Shown here: positions 9,473-17,906 of the stretch, in pieces
Numbering within the stretch: the stretch's first letter is position 1
Layout of the letters: every line of letters starts with the position of its first letter
The notes under the pieces: model-generated
Database searches by the model: none
The model's input: only the letters and a program-made list of their open reading frames with translations
What the model was told of the DNA's origin: nothing
Translations under genes and position numbers: made by a program
Source: Lachnospiraceae bacterium
GTDB taxonomy: Bacteria > Bacillota > Clostridia > Lachnospirales > Lachnospiraceae
Reading direction: 5' to 3'
Length of the DNA stretch: 34,094 bases
Assembly (NCBI GenBank): GCA_017550425.1
Contig: JAFZPG010000005.1
Location: 1 to 34,094, forward strand

Positions 9473-12400
9473 ATGAGGAATATGAAAAGATTTTTGGCGA
9501 TTTTGCTTTGCATCGCGCTGATCCTGCCCATGCGTCCCGCATACGTTTCGGCGAATGATGAAGATGTGCTGAAGCTCGATAATGGTTACATAGAGGTCAG
9601 CGTGTCGAAGAAAAACGGCGGATTTGTGGTCAATACCGTTGAAGGTAACCGGCTGAAGAAATCCGACAACAACAAAAAGTTGCTCTATCATAGTGACGCT
9701 TATGATACCTCCTTTGTGTCTTTCCGCGTAGGAGAAGGAGCAGAAGCGAAAGATTATATTTTCGGCGGAAAATATGATACTTCCAGTGCTGTGAAAGTAA
9801 CCCAGGCGGCAGCGGGCGGCGACATCGTTGCCGTATGGTCAGTCGATGGCATCACCTTTACACAGACCATCACACTGGCTGCGGATAATGCTAACGAACA
9901 CGGCATGGTATCCATTAGCCTGGAAGCCCGGAATAACAGCGGAGCAGCAGTTCCTGTTCAGGCGCGTATCTTGTTTGATACGTGCCTGGGTGATCAGGAC
10001 TATGCTTACTACCAGGTGTCCGGCGGAAGCCTGACGAACACCATGAAGACCGAACAGATCATCACGGACGAAGAATCCTTACGGAGTTTTTATGCCGTAG
10101 ATGACATCGGAGCTACGATGGTTACGGCCTATGTGGTCTCAAGCCCCACGAAAGCGGCCATCGGCCACTGGAACAATCTGGCAGCAAGTCTGTTTGACTT
10201 TGCGCCGGATACATCTCTGAACTTTACGAATGCGATCAACGATTATCTGACGGCGGACAGCGCCTGCGCCCTGTATTATGATCTGGGCACCGTAGGAAAT
10301 GGACAGTCTGGTTCCGTGGTCAGCTATTATGGCATTTATTCCAACCACACGGTAAATCTGGAAAACCGCGTAGCCATCAATACCGTAGCTCCTCTGCGTC
10401 TGGAGCTGAACAGCGACAAAAGCGCCTATGTGCGGCAGAGCGAAGTGGGCATCGCGGATTTCGCGGTGACCGTCAGCGCGGAAAACTATAACAGCGATAC
10501 CTCCGGGGATCTGGAAAACGTGATCCTGGCTGTGCGCAGCACCGCCGGACTTCGTTCGCTTAACGACAGCGGACAGGCCATGAACGGATTTGAATTCGAT
10601 ACCTATGACCCGCTGACCATTCCCTATACGAAGATGGCGGAGGGTTCAACGATCACAAAGACGCTGTATTTCCAGGCGCAGGCTCCTGTCAGCGCCAGCT
10701 ATGAGCGCATCACCATCGGAATGTATAAGGATTCCGTGACCACCGAGAATCTGTTGGGAGAGAAGACCGTTTACATCTTGCTTCCCGGCAGTGACGGTAA
10801 TATCCCTAAGGTCAGCTTCGTATCCATGACACCGGACACGATCTATTCTGCGGGTACTCGGCATTTGTATGTAGCAGTGACCAATGAGACGATCCTTTCG
10901 AATGCATTGGCACAGGGCACCTGTTTTGTTAAGGCATACAGCGCTGACGGCAAGACGGTACGGGATATTCCTTCCGATGCGATCACGGTCACCGACGGTA
11001 TTGCCGATATCGCATTATCAAATGACATTTCCCTCGCACTCGGAAGCTGGTACCTGCAGCTGGAGTGGACCGACGATGCTGTCAGCAACGGTATCGTTAC
11101 CAGGGACTATCAGAAGCAAACGTCGTCCATCCTGAATTTCACGGTTTCGGACGATCCGAAATACAAAAATGAATCTTATGGCGTTCTCGCGGCCGTAAAA
11201 TATAAGGTCGGCTCCGGTTCTTCTCAGACCTTTAAATACCGTCTGGAGAGCTTCAAGGATGAAAATGCATTCAAGGCATTCGCCGAGGATAAAGATCATA
11301 AGTGGAATGAGATCCTCCTGGTGTTCCGCGGTGAGTTTACCGGGGATAACCGTTATCCGGTGAAGGATGAGAATGGAAAGATCGTTGGTTTCCGTTATTA
11401 TACGGCAGTCAGCACAAAGAACGTGGACCCCGATACCCGGGAAACCAAGGTGGACAACTGCATCACCATAAATAACTGTCTGGACTTTGAGGGCGGCACG
11501 ATGTCCGTCTACTACGAAGACTATGAAAATGTCAGTCAGGACAGGGCAATGGAATCCGCGATCCTGACCGAGTTTGACGGCGACCTCTACACCAGTGATG
11601 AGCGCAGTTCCGTCTGGACAGGTAAGGCTGGTCTCAGTAAATTGGTTCAGGGACAGGACTTCGCACTGATCCAGTATGATCAAAACGGCGTCCGTAAGAG
11701 CACGCCGGCCGAAGCTATCACGCTGATCTGGCCCAACGTATTCAGTTATGCCCAAACGCTCGCAGGTATGGCCTTTAAACTGGCATACGGACAGTTTGGT
11801 GTTATGAAAAACGGCGACGGATCAGAGATCGGCCGGACCATCGGTTTTGCAGCCAGCCTGAGCCTGAGTTTTATGAGTTCTCCGACTCCGGAGGATGACA
11901 CTGCTGCGCCGGATACTTACTTCGACCGGATGAAGGAGTTGTGGAAAGACTGGCGTGGCGCCAGCATTTATCAGTATGCATATCACGGAGATCGCTTCAA
12001 CAAATTGACCAATATCGACATGAATGACTCTACCACCGCTCACAATAATGCGGAGAAGGGTGTCGCGGCATCGGTCATGGTAAAGGATATCCTGTTTGGA
12101 TGCGGTCAGGGTTTTGTCGGCCTCAACTTTACGGTATCCGTTACGGTGAAAAACCTGATCGACGAACTGCCGAAGGTGGAAGGTACTCTTTCCATCAATA
12201 CGATCAACAACTGGTCCTTCGGAATGTCCGGTTCGTGTAAGTTCACGGACAACATGAAGATGGAAGCGAAGCTCAGTTTCAAGAGTTATAACAATATCCC
12301 GGTGCCGGATGATTTCTATTTCTACATTGGCGGTTTCAAACCCGGCTTAAATGTAGATGGTGGAGGTGTGCTCTGGCTCACCGGCGGAGGCGGCGGTTTC

Positions 12401-15400
12401 TCCAACCTTTACGACACGATCTTCTGTACGAGCGGTTTACCGCCTCTTAAACTCATCATTACCGCAAGTTTCAGTATCGTTCAGGTTCTGAATGGTACGG
12501 CAACGCTGACGATCGGCCTGACTGGTTTTGATCTGACCGCAAAAGATATCAAGGTCATGGATCAGATCGAGATCATCAAAAAGATCCAGTTGGGACTGCA
12601 GTGGTACCCGGACCTCAAACTTCAGGCAGGTATCTATGTCAGCATGTTTGAAAAGACCATCGAGGGCCAGGGCTATATTATCCTTTTGGGTAAGAACTAT
12701 ACAGACTGGTTCTTCGAGATGTTCGTCCGGGCCGCTTTGAAGGTGCCTGAATCGGTGCCTGCTGTGGGAGGAATGACGCTCGTCGGCGCGGATCTGGGTA
12801 TCAGTACGGAAAAAATCTGGGGCGCCATTCAAGCCCTCTGCATCACTATCGGCGTGTCTTACTACTGGGGTGAAGACAGCGTAAACTTCGGCTCCGGCGG
12901 AGACAAAGCACAGCCTACCTACCCGAACCTTTTGCTCAGCGGCTATGACGGCGAATGTGAGGATTTTCCCATCGCTCATGACGATGAGAATAACCGTACT
13001 CTGTACGCACACTTCGGAACCAACTTTGAAGCCCCCAGAGGTGCGCAAGTGCTTACGGGAGGCGATCTGATCCTGATGGATGTGGCCGGCGTATGGTCGA
13101 ACCTCGAAAGAACTTCCCATAAGTTTAATCTCGGCAAATATAATGCCGGAAGCAATGAGGCAACGGTCGTACAGTTAAACTATCAGGCAGAAAGCCTCGA
13201 AGAGGCAAAAACACTGGCGAAGAGTTTTACCGTTAAAGACGCGCAGGATAACAAATTCCCGCTCACCTTCTATGACGGAAATAACCCGGATACTGCCAAT
13301 GCGAATATTACGTGGAACAGCGAGAGCAAAATGGCTGCGTATGCATTTACGGTAACACAGGAAAACCTGTTTGATAAGAACTGGTTCATCTCCACAGATA
13401 CAACGGTTGCCGACATAGTTCTTTACAATGTATTGCCCATGCCGGAACTTACCGATGTATCGGCATCCGGTTCCATCGTTGCAGGCGGCGAAGCAAATAT
13501 CGGCTGGAAGGGTTCCGGCCTGGATGAACTGGACAGCATCAGTTTCTTCCTTTGCACCGGTACAGATCCCGGTGAGGATGCAGGCTATCCTCTGACCAGA
13601 GATTATGACTCTACCGGAATCACGGACAGTAGCGTGATCCAAAGCGGTGCTGCCACACTGAAAGTACCTGCGGGAATCCCGAGCGGCAACTATTATCTGC
13701 GGGCGGTTTATTCCAAGGATGAGCAGCTGAACGCTGTATTCTATAGTAGCGGTACGTATAAGGTTACAAACGCGAATACTCCGGCTGCGATCGGTACTCC
13801 TGCTGTCAGCGCGGCGGGTGACCTGAAATACAAAGTTTCCATCCCTGCTACAAGCGATGCCAATACCACCGGCTATGTGGTTACGGTATACAACAAAGAC
13901 GGATCGGAAACCGAAATCACCGGTTTGACCTATGACAAGGCTGAAAACGGAGCGACTGTATTCGAGATCGGCGGAAGTTATATGGCGCCGGTCAAGGCGG
14001 ATGACACAAACCCGGATTCCGCTGTTACGGGTACGACAACGTTCGGCCTTAAGGGTGGAGAGAGCTACATCATCGGCGTTACACCTTACAAATTGGTGGA
14101 TACGGATGGTGATGGTGAGCAGGATAACATCATTTACGGAGCAGAGAAGCGGACTTCCGCAACAACGCTTCCGAAAGCGGTTACTCCTACGGCTGCTCTT
14201 ACCATCGACGGCAAGACTTTGACAGCCCTTTCCGACATGAATGAAGGAAGCGCGATCCCTGTATTTACAACGGATGCATTTAATATCAAAGCCTCCTTCT
14301 CGGAAGCAGTCAGCGGCGTCTGGAGACTGGACAGCAGTGAACTTTGGACGAAAGCTGACGACGATACTTCCGTTGTTTCCGGTACATTTAAAAACACGGC
14401 AAATACATTTATCAATATTCCGGTCCTCAGTGACGGGGATCATACCCTGACTCTGACCGGAAAGGCATCCGACGGAGACAGCTTCTCTTACAGCTATCAT
14501 TTCACCGTGGATACCACAGCACCCAGACTGATCCTTTCGTCACCGTTAAACGGAAGTCCTTTCCGCGAGGATGGTACTCTGACCATAGCCGGTGTGACGG
14601 ATGCAGATGCAAAACTCATGATCAGCATTGACGGAGGACTTCAGCAGAAGCTTTCTGTCACGAGAAATGCAGACGGAGTATTCTCAGAAACGATCAGCAT
14701 TCCCGATTATGACAGTGCGTCCGGCCACAGCCTGAGCATTTACGCGGAAGATCCCAATGGAAACCGCACGGAACTTCGGGAGATCTTTGTGATCCACCCG
14801 GCTCTCGGTGATCTGAACAACATCGAACTCATGGTTGACGGCGCAGTCCCGGGCAGCGGTTGCATCAGCACGGTATTGCCTGCGGAAAACGTTGCGCTGA
14901 CGGTCACCGGTGTTACTTCGGACGGCAAGCGTTTCGCCATGGATCCGTCGCGTGTATATTGGAGAAGTTTTGCAGCTGATGGTAACATTACGGTTGGCGA
15001 CGGCAGCTTAAGCTACTCCGATTATGCGAAGGGCTTCGTGGAGGCAATGGTAGAGGTTTCTACCGGCGCATACCTGACCTCTTCGGTAGCACTGAATTCC
15101 GAATTGCCGGCGGGCACCGTTTCGGTTTCGGCTACGCTGGGCGGAAAAGTTACCGGCGGCGGTGAATACAACGTGGGAGACAGTGTTACGCTGACAGCGG
15201 CTCCGGAAGAAAACTATCGCTTCGATGGTTGGGAACTGAGCGGCGTTGACGGCTTGGATCTCACAAGCGCAACTTTGAACTTTACCATGCCGGACCATGC
15301 AGTTTCGGCAAAAGCGACTTTCGTTACGACTGTCATCGTTGGTGATCTGAACGGAGACGGCACCCTGGACGAAGCGGATCTGACTCTGCTTAAGGATTAC

Positions 15401-17878
15401 CTGCTGGGTAAGGACGTAACACTGACCAACTCCGGGGATCTCAACGGAGACGGCAGCGTGAATACATTGGATCTGATCCACCTGTATAAATACCTGCTGA
15501 ACAACACGGGCAATTCCTCCAATGTGATGACGGAGGCACCGATCCTTACTTTGTCAAAAGAGATCGCAGCGTCCGGTGAGGACGTGACGATCCGGGTCGA
15601 CCTTTCCGATAATCCCGGTATCATGGCGATGCTGCTTAAGATCAGTTATGATCCTGCATTGCTTACATTGACCGGATGCGAGGACGGCGAGCTGACTAAA
15701 TGGGATCAGAACGGCGACACGGTTTTGTGGCTGGGAAAGACGGACAGCGGCTTTAACGGCACAGTGCTCGATCTTAAATTCCATGTTGCGGACCTGGCAA
15801 CTCCCGGAGATATTGTCGTTACGCTTACGAGCGGAAACGGTGACATCGGCAACTATAGCGAAGACGCTTTCCTGCCGACAGTTACAGCCGGAGCGGTTCA
15901 CATTCACGAATGGAACACACCGACCTACATTTGGGCGGATGACAACAGCACCGTGACTGCTAAGGCAGTCTGCGCGGGCGACGCAACCCACGTGGAAGAG
16001 GAGAAAGCAACCACCGTCTATACCGTGACAGCAATGCCAACCGGTGATAAAGACGGCACAGGCACTTACACGGCTACGTTTACCAACGCTTTGTTCTCAA
16101 CGCAGACGAAGTCGGTGGATATTCCGGCAACCGGTTATGAATATGATGAGCCGACCTACACCTGGGCGGATGACAACAGAACCGTGACTGCAAAAGCAGT
16201 CTGCAAGAATGATGCTTCCCACACGGTGGAAGAGACGGTAAATACCGTTTATGAAGTAACGTCAAATGCTACTTGTGAAGAAGATGGTACAGGCACGTAC
16301 ACGGCTACGTTTACGAGTGCACTGCTCTCTACGCAGGTGAAGACGGTAACACTTCCTGCGACGGGGCATAACTACGGTGAGCCGATCTACACCTGGGCGG
16401 ACGACAAGAGCGCCGTGACTGCAAAGGTAGTCTGCGCGAATGATGACTCCCATGTGATCACGGAGACCGTCGACACGACGTACGCTGTGTCAACATATCC
16501 TACGGCTGAAAAAGAAGGCACAGGCGTTTACACGGCAGCATTTACCAATACAAGGTTCTCAACGCAGACGAAGACCGTGACCATTCCGGTAACGATCCGC
16601 GTCTATGGCGAGCCGACCTACACCTGGGCGGACGACAACAGCACCGTGACAGCAAAAGCCGTTTGCAAGGATGATGCATCGGATGTGATTGAGGAGACTG
16701 TGAATACCACATACACGGTAACCAAGTTCCCGACGGACACAGAAGACGGCACAGGCACTTATACGGCAACATTTACCAATACACTTTTCTCAACACAGAC
16801 TAAGACCGTGACCATTCCGGCAACGGGACATAAGTTCGGCACACCTATCTATAGCTGGTCCGACGATAATAAGACCGTGACTGCAAAAGTGGTTTGCCAG
16901 GATGATGCATCCCTTTCGGTTGAGGAAACGGTGGATACAACTTACACTGTATTGACGACTCCGGGTTGCGACACCGATGGAGCGGGCATTTATAGGGCGA
17001 ACTTTACAAATGAGTTACTCTCATCTCAGTCGAAGACGGTGACTCTGTTTGCAACAGGTCATGACTGGGGCATTCCGACTTACATCTGGGCCGATGATAA
17101 CAGTTCCGTGACAGCTAAGGCAGTCTGCGGCAAAGACACTTCCCATGTGATCGAAGAGACAGTCAAAACCGTCTATGAAGTGACGACCTTCCCTACCGGT
17201 GAAAGAGACGGCGTAGGCACTTACACGGCGACATTTACCAATGCACTGTTCTCAGCGCAGGTGAAGACCGAAACCATTCCTGCAACGGAACATACCTACG
17301 GAGTTCCGACCTATGTCTGGAGCGAAGACGGCAAATCCGTAACTGCAAAAGCAGTAAGCATGGATGACGAATCCGTTGTGGTCGAAGAGACCGTGAGCGT
17401 TGAATTCGTTGTGGAGACCGAAGCTACCTGTGAAACCGAAGGAAAAGGCATATATACGGCGAAATTCAGCAATCTGCTGTTCTCAACGCAGACCAAGGAA
17501 GAGGTCATTCCTGCAACAGGTCATGACTGGGATACTCCGACCTACGTTTGGTCCGAGGATAACAGTACCGTGACAGCTCGGGTAGTCTGCAAAAACGATG
17601 CTTCCCACGTAGTGGAAGAGACCGTAAATGCAACTTATGAGGTAACAACACCTGCCGGAGAAAGCGAAGAAGGTACAGGCACCTACACGGCGACCTTTAC
17701 GAACTCGCAGTTCTCAGCGCAGACGAAGACAGTAAGCATTCCTGCAACGGCAGAAGCAGAGGCATCGGATAAAAACATCATTCCGTATGTGATACTGGCT
17801 GCAGTCGGTGCGTCAGGTCTGCTCGCATTGATCATCCTCCTCCTCGTGAGAAGGAAAAAGAAGTCGGGCGGTAAATAA
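9473..17878 (+). CDS. Giant membrane-anchored surface protein with dockerin, cohesin and eight 77-aa repeats (2801 aa)
   Basis: I chose ATG 9473, 8 nt after AAGGAG at 9459-9464; the GTG at 9464 overlaps that site. Residues 1-27 form a signal peptide ending VSA. Residues 28 to about 890 are beta-rich and unfamiliar. About 897-1148 is a glycine-rich amphipathic stretch. FN3/Ig-like segments follow (about 1440-1780, including DTTAPRLIL). About 1886-1955 resembles an InlB/Listeria-Bacteroides-type repeat (YRFDGWELSG). A type I-like dockerin occupies 1957-2013 (two GDLNGDG calcium loops), and a cohesin-like domain about 2022-2144. Eight tandem 77-aa repeats cover 2145-2760. The end is a membrane helix (about 2769-2791) followed by RRKKKSGGK. 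There is no canonical LPXTG before the helix, so anchoring in the cytoplasmic membrane is the simplest reading. It probably works with the preceding secreted giant protein and the subtilase downstream. Confidence 0.88.
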   Translation: MRNMKRFLAILLCIALILPMRPAYVSANDEDVLKLDNGYIEVSVSKKNGGFVVNTVEGNRLKKSDNNKKLLYHSDAYDTSFVSFRVGEGAEAKDYIFGGKYDTSSAVKVTQAAAGGDIVAVWSVDGITFTQTITLAADNANEHGMVSISLEARNNSGAAVPVQARILFDTCLGDQDYAYYQVSGGSLTNTMKTEQIITDEESLRSFYAVDDIGATMVTAYVVSSPTKAAIGHWNNLAASLFDFAPDTSLNFTNAINDYLTADSACALYYDLGTVGNGQSGSVVSYYGIYSNHTVNLENRVAINTVAPLRLELNSDKSAYVRQSEVGIADFAVTVSAENYNSDTSGDLENVILAVRSTAGLRSLNDSGQAMNGFEFDTYDPLTIPYTKMAEGSTITKTLYFQAQAPVSASYERITIGMYKDSVTTENLLGEKTVYILLPGSDGNIPKVSFVSMTPDTIYSAGTRHLYVAVTNETILSNALAQGTCFVKAYSADGKTVRDIPSDAITVTDGIADIALSNDISLALGSWYLQLEWTDDAVSNGIVTRDYQKQTSSILNFTVSDDPKYKNESYGVLAAVKYKVGSGSSQTFKYRLESFKDENAFKAFAEDKDHKWNEILLVFRGEFTGDNRYPVKDENGKIVGFRYYTAVSTKNVDPDTRETKVDNCITINNCLDFEGGTMSVYYEDYENVSQDRAMESAILTEFDGDLYTSDERSSVWTGKAGLSKLVQGQDFALIQYDQNGVRKSTPAEAITLIWPNVFSYAQTLAGMAFKLAYGQFGVMKNGDGSEIGRTIGFAASLSLSFMSSPTPEDDTAAPDTYFDRMKELWKDWRGASIYQYAYHGDRFNKLTNIDMNDSTTAHNNAEKGVAASVMVKDILFGCGQGFVGLNFTVSVTVKNLIDELPKVEGTLSINTINNWSFGMSGSCKFTDNMKMEAKLSFKSYNNIPVPDDFYFYIGGFKPGLNVDGGGVLWLTGGGGGFSNLYDTIFCTSGLPPLKLIITASFSIVQVLNGTATLTIGLTGFDLTAKDIKVMDQIEIIKKIQLGLQWYPDLKLQAGIYVSMFEKTIEGQGYIILLGKNYTDWFFEMFVRAALKVPESVPAVGGMTLVGADLGISTEKIWGAIQALCITIGVSYYWGEDSVNFGSGGDKAQPTYPNLLLSGYDGECEDFPIAHDDENNRTLYAHFGTNFEAPRGAQVLTGGDLILMDVAGVWSNLERTSHKFNLGKYNAGSNEATVVQLNYQAESLEEAKTLAKSFTVKDAQDNKFPLTFYDGNNPDTANANITWNSESKMAAYAFTVTQENLFDKNWFISTDTTVADIVLYNVLPMPELTDVSASGSIVAGGEANIGWKGSGLDELDSISFFLCTGTDPGEDAGYPLTRDYDSTGITDSSVIQSGAATLKVPAGIPSGNYYLRAVYSKDEQLNAVFYSSGTYKVTNANTPAAIGTPAVSAAGDLKYKVSIPATSDANTTGYVVTVYNKDGSETEITGLTYDKAENGATVFEIGGSYMAPVKADDTNPDSAVTGTTTFGLKGGESYIIGVTPYKLVDTDGDGEQDNIIYGAEKRTSATTLPKAVTPTAALTIDGKTLTALSDMNEGSAIPVFTTDAFNIKASFSEAVSGVWRLDSSELWTKADDDTSVVSGTFKNTANTFINIPVLSDGDHTLTLTGKASDGDSFSYSYHFTVDTTAPRLILSSPLNGSPFREDGTLTIAGVTDADAKLMISIDGGLQQKLSVTRNADGVFSETISIPDYDSASGHSLSIYAEDPNGNRTELREIFVIHPALGDLNNIELMVDGAVPGSGCISTVLPAENVALTVTGVTSDGKRFAMDPSRVYWRSFAADGNITVGDGSLSYSDYAKGFVEAMVEVSTGAYLTSSVALNSELPAGTVSVSATLGGKVTGGGEYNVGDSVTLTAAPEENYRFDGWELSGVDGLDLTSATLNFTMPDHAVSAKATFVTTVIVGDLNGDGTLDEADLTLLKDYLLGKDVTLTNSGDLNGDGSVNTLDLIHLYKYLLNNTGNSSNVMTEAPILTLSKEIAASGEDVTIRVDLSDNPGIMAMLLKISYDPALLTLTGCEDGELTKWDQNGDTVLWLGKTDSGFNGTVLDLKFHVADLATPGDIVVTLTSGNGDIGNYSEDAFLPTVTAGAVHIHEWNTPTYIWADDNSTVTAKAVCAGDATHVEEEKATTVYTVTAMPTGDKDGTGTYTATFTNALFSTQTKSVDIPATGYEYDEPTYTWADDNRTVTAKAVCKNDASHTVEETVNTVYEVTSNATCEEDGTGTYTATFTSALLSTQVKTVTLPATGHNYGEPIYTWADDKSAVTAKVVCANDDSHVITETVDTTYAVSTYPTAEKEGTGVYTAAFTNTRFSTQTKTVTIPVTIRVYGEPTYTWADDNSTVTAKAVCKDDASDVIEETVNTTYTVTKFPTDTEDGTGTYTATFTNTLFSTQTKTVTIPATGHKFGTPIYSWSDDNKTVTAKVVCQDDASLSVEETVDTTYTVLTTPGCDTDGAGIYRANFTNELLSSQSKTVTLFATGHDWGIPTYIWADDNSSVTAKAVCGKDTSHVIEETVKTVYEVTTFPTGERDGVGTYTATFTNALFSAQVKTETIPATEHTYGVPTYVWSEDGKSVTAKAVSMDDESVVVEETVSVEFVVETEATCETEGKGIYTAKFSNLLFSTQTKEEVIPATGHDWDTPTYVWSEDNSTVTARVVCKNDASHVVEETVNATYEVTTPAGESEEGTGTYTATFTNSQFSAQTKTVSIPATAEAEASDKNIIPYVILAAVGASGLLALIILLLVRRKKKSGGK
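15341..15510 (+). other. Dockerin module in the 2801-aa surface protein
   Basis: The segment has two calcium-loop/helix duplications beginning GDLNGDGTLDEADLTLL and GDLNGDGSVNTLDLIHLY, the classic F-hand layout of type I dockerins. D, N, D and the terminal acidic position are present in each loop. Dockerins bind cohesins on other proteins, or in some surface proteins form intramolecular pairs. The cohesin-like domain starts only about 10 residues further on. Confidence 0.85.
15530..15904 (+). other. Cohesin-like module in the 2801-aa surface protein
   Basis: About 123 residues with the pattern GEDVTIRVDL, then GIMAMLLKISYDP, LLTL, and a final strand ending VTAGAVHI. This matches the usual cohesin layout: a beta-sandwich whose early strands read V.V.V.L and whose middle contains an L.YDP motif. 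It sits directly between the dockerin and the tandem repeats. Confidence 0.75.
15905..17752 (+). repeat. Eight tandem 231-bp repeats (77 aa each)
   Basis: Units start at 15905, 16136, 16367, 16598, 16829, 17060, 17291 and 17522, all exactly 231 bp. The consensus runs from an aromatic-containing start (HxW/Y), through PTYxWADDNSTVTAKAVC and EETVxTxYEVT, to GTGTYTATFTN, FSTQTKTVTIPATG. DNA is diverged while the protein pattern is kept, so this is an old, selected repeat array and not a recent expansion. A cysteine at unit position 23 is present in seven units and replaced by serine in unit 7. A second cysteine at position 47 occurs only in units 2, 5 and 7. The array probably acts as an extended stalk between the cohesin region and the membrane anchor. 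Confidence 0.95.
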
Positions 17879-17906
17879 GCGCCCAAGTGAACGTAAGAGG
17901 CATCCT

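Noticed and set aside
13175-14500. Long minus-strand open frame of 441 codons inside the giant surface gene
   Set aside because: It lies wholly antisense to a well-supported coding sequence, has no ribosome binding site that I could support, and its translation shows no recognisable domain. It is a shadow of the plus-strand codon pattern.
16352-16366. LPATG, a perfect sortase motif, at the end of repeat unit 2
   Set aside because: It is internal, not followed by a membrane helix and basic tail, and is one variant of the recurring IPATG repeat ending.
15905-17752. CRISPR-like regular spacing
   Set aside because: The 231-bp periodicity is in-frame protein repetition without identical short repeats or unique spacers.
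1865-17878. Possibility that the two giant genes are one gene split by a frameshift
   Set aside because: The second has its own ribosome binding site and signal peptide, and the first ends after a complete Ig-like domain, so they are two genes.
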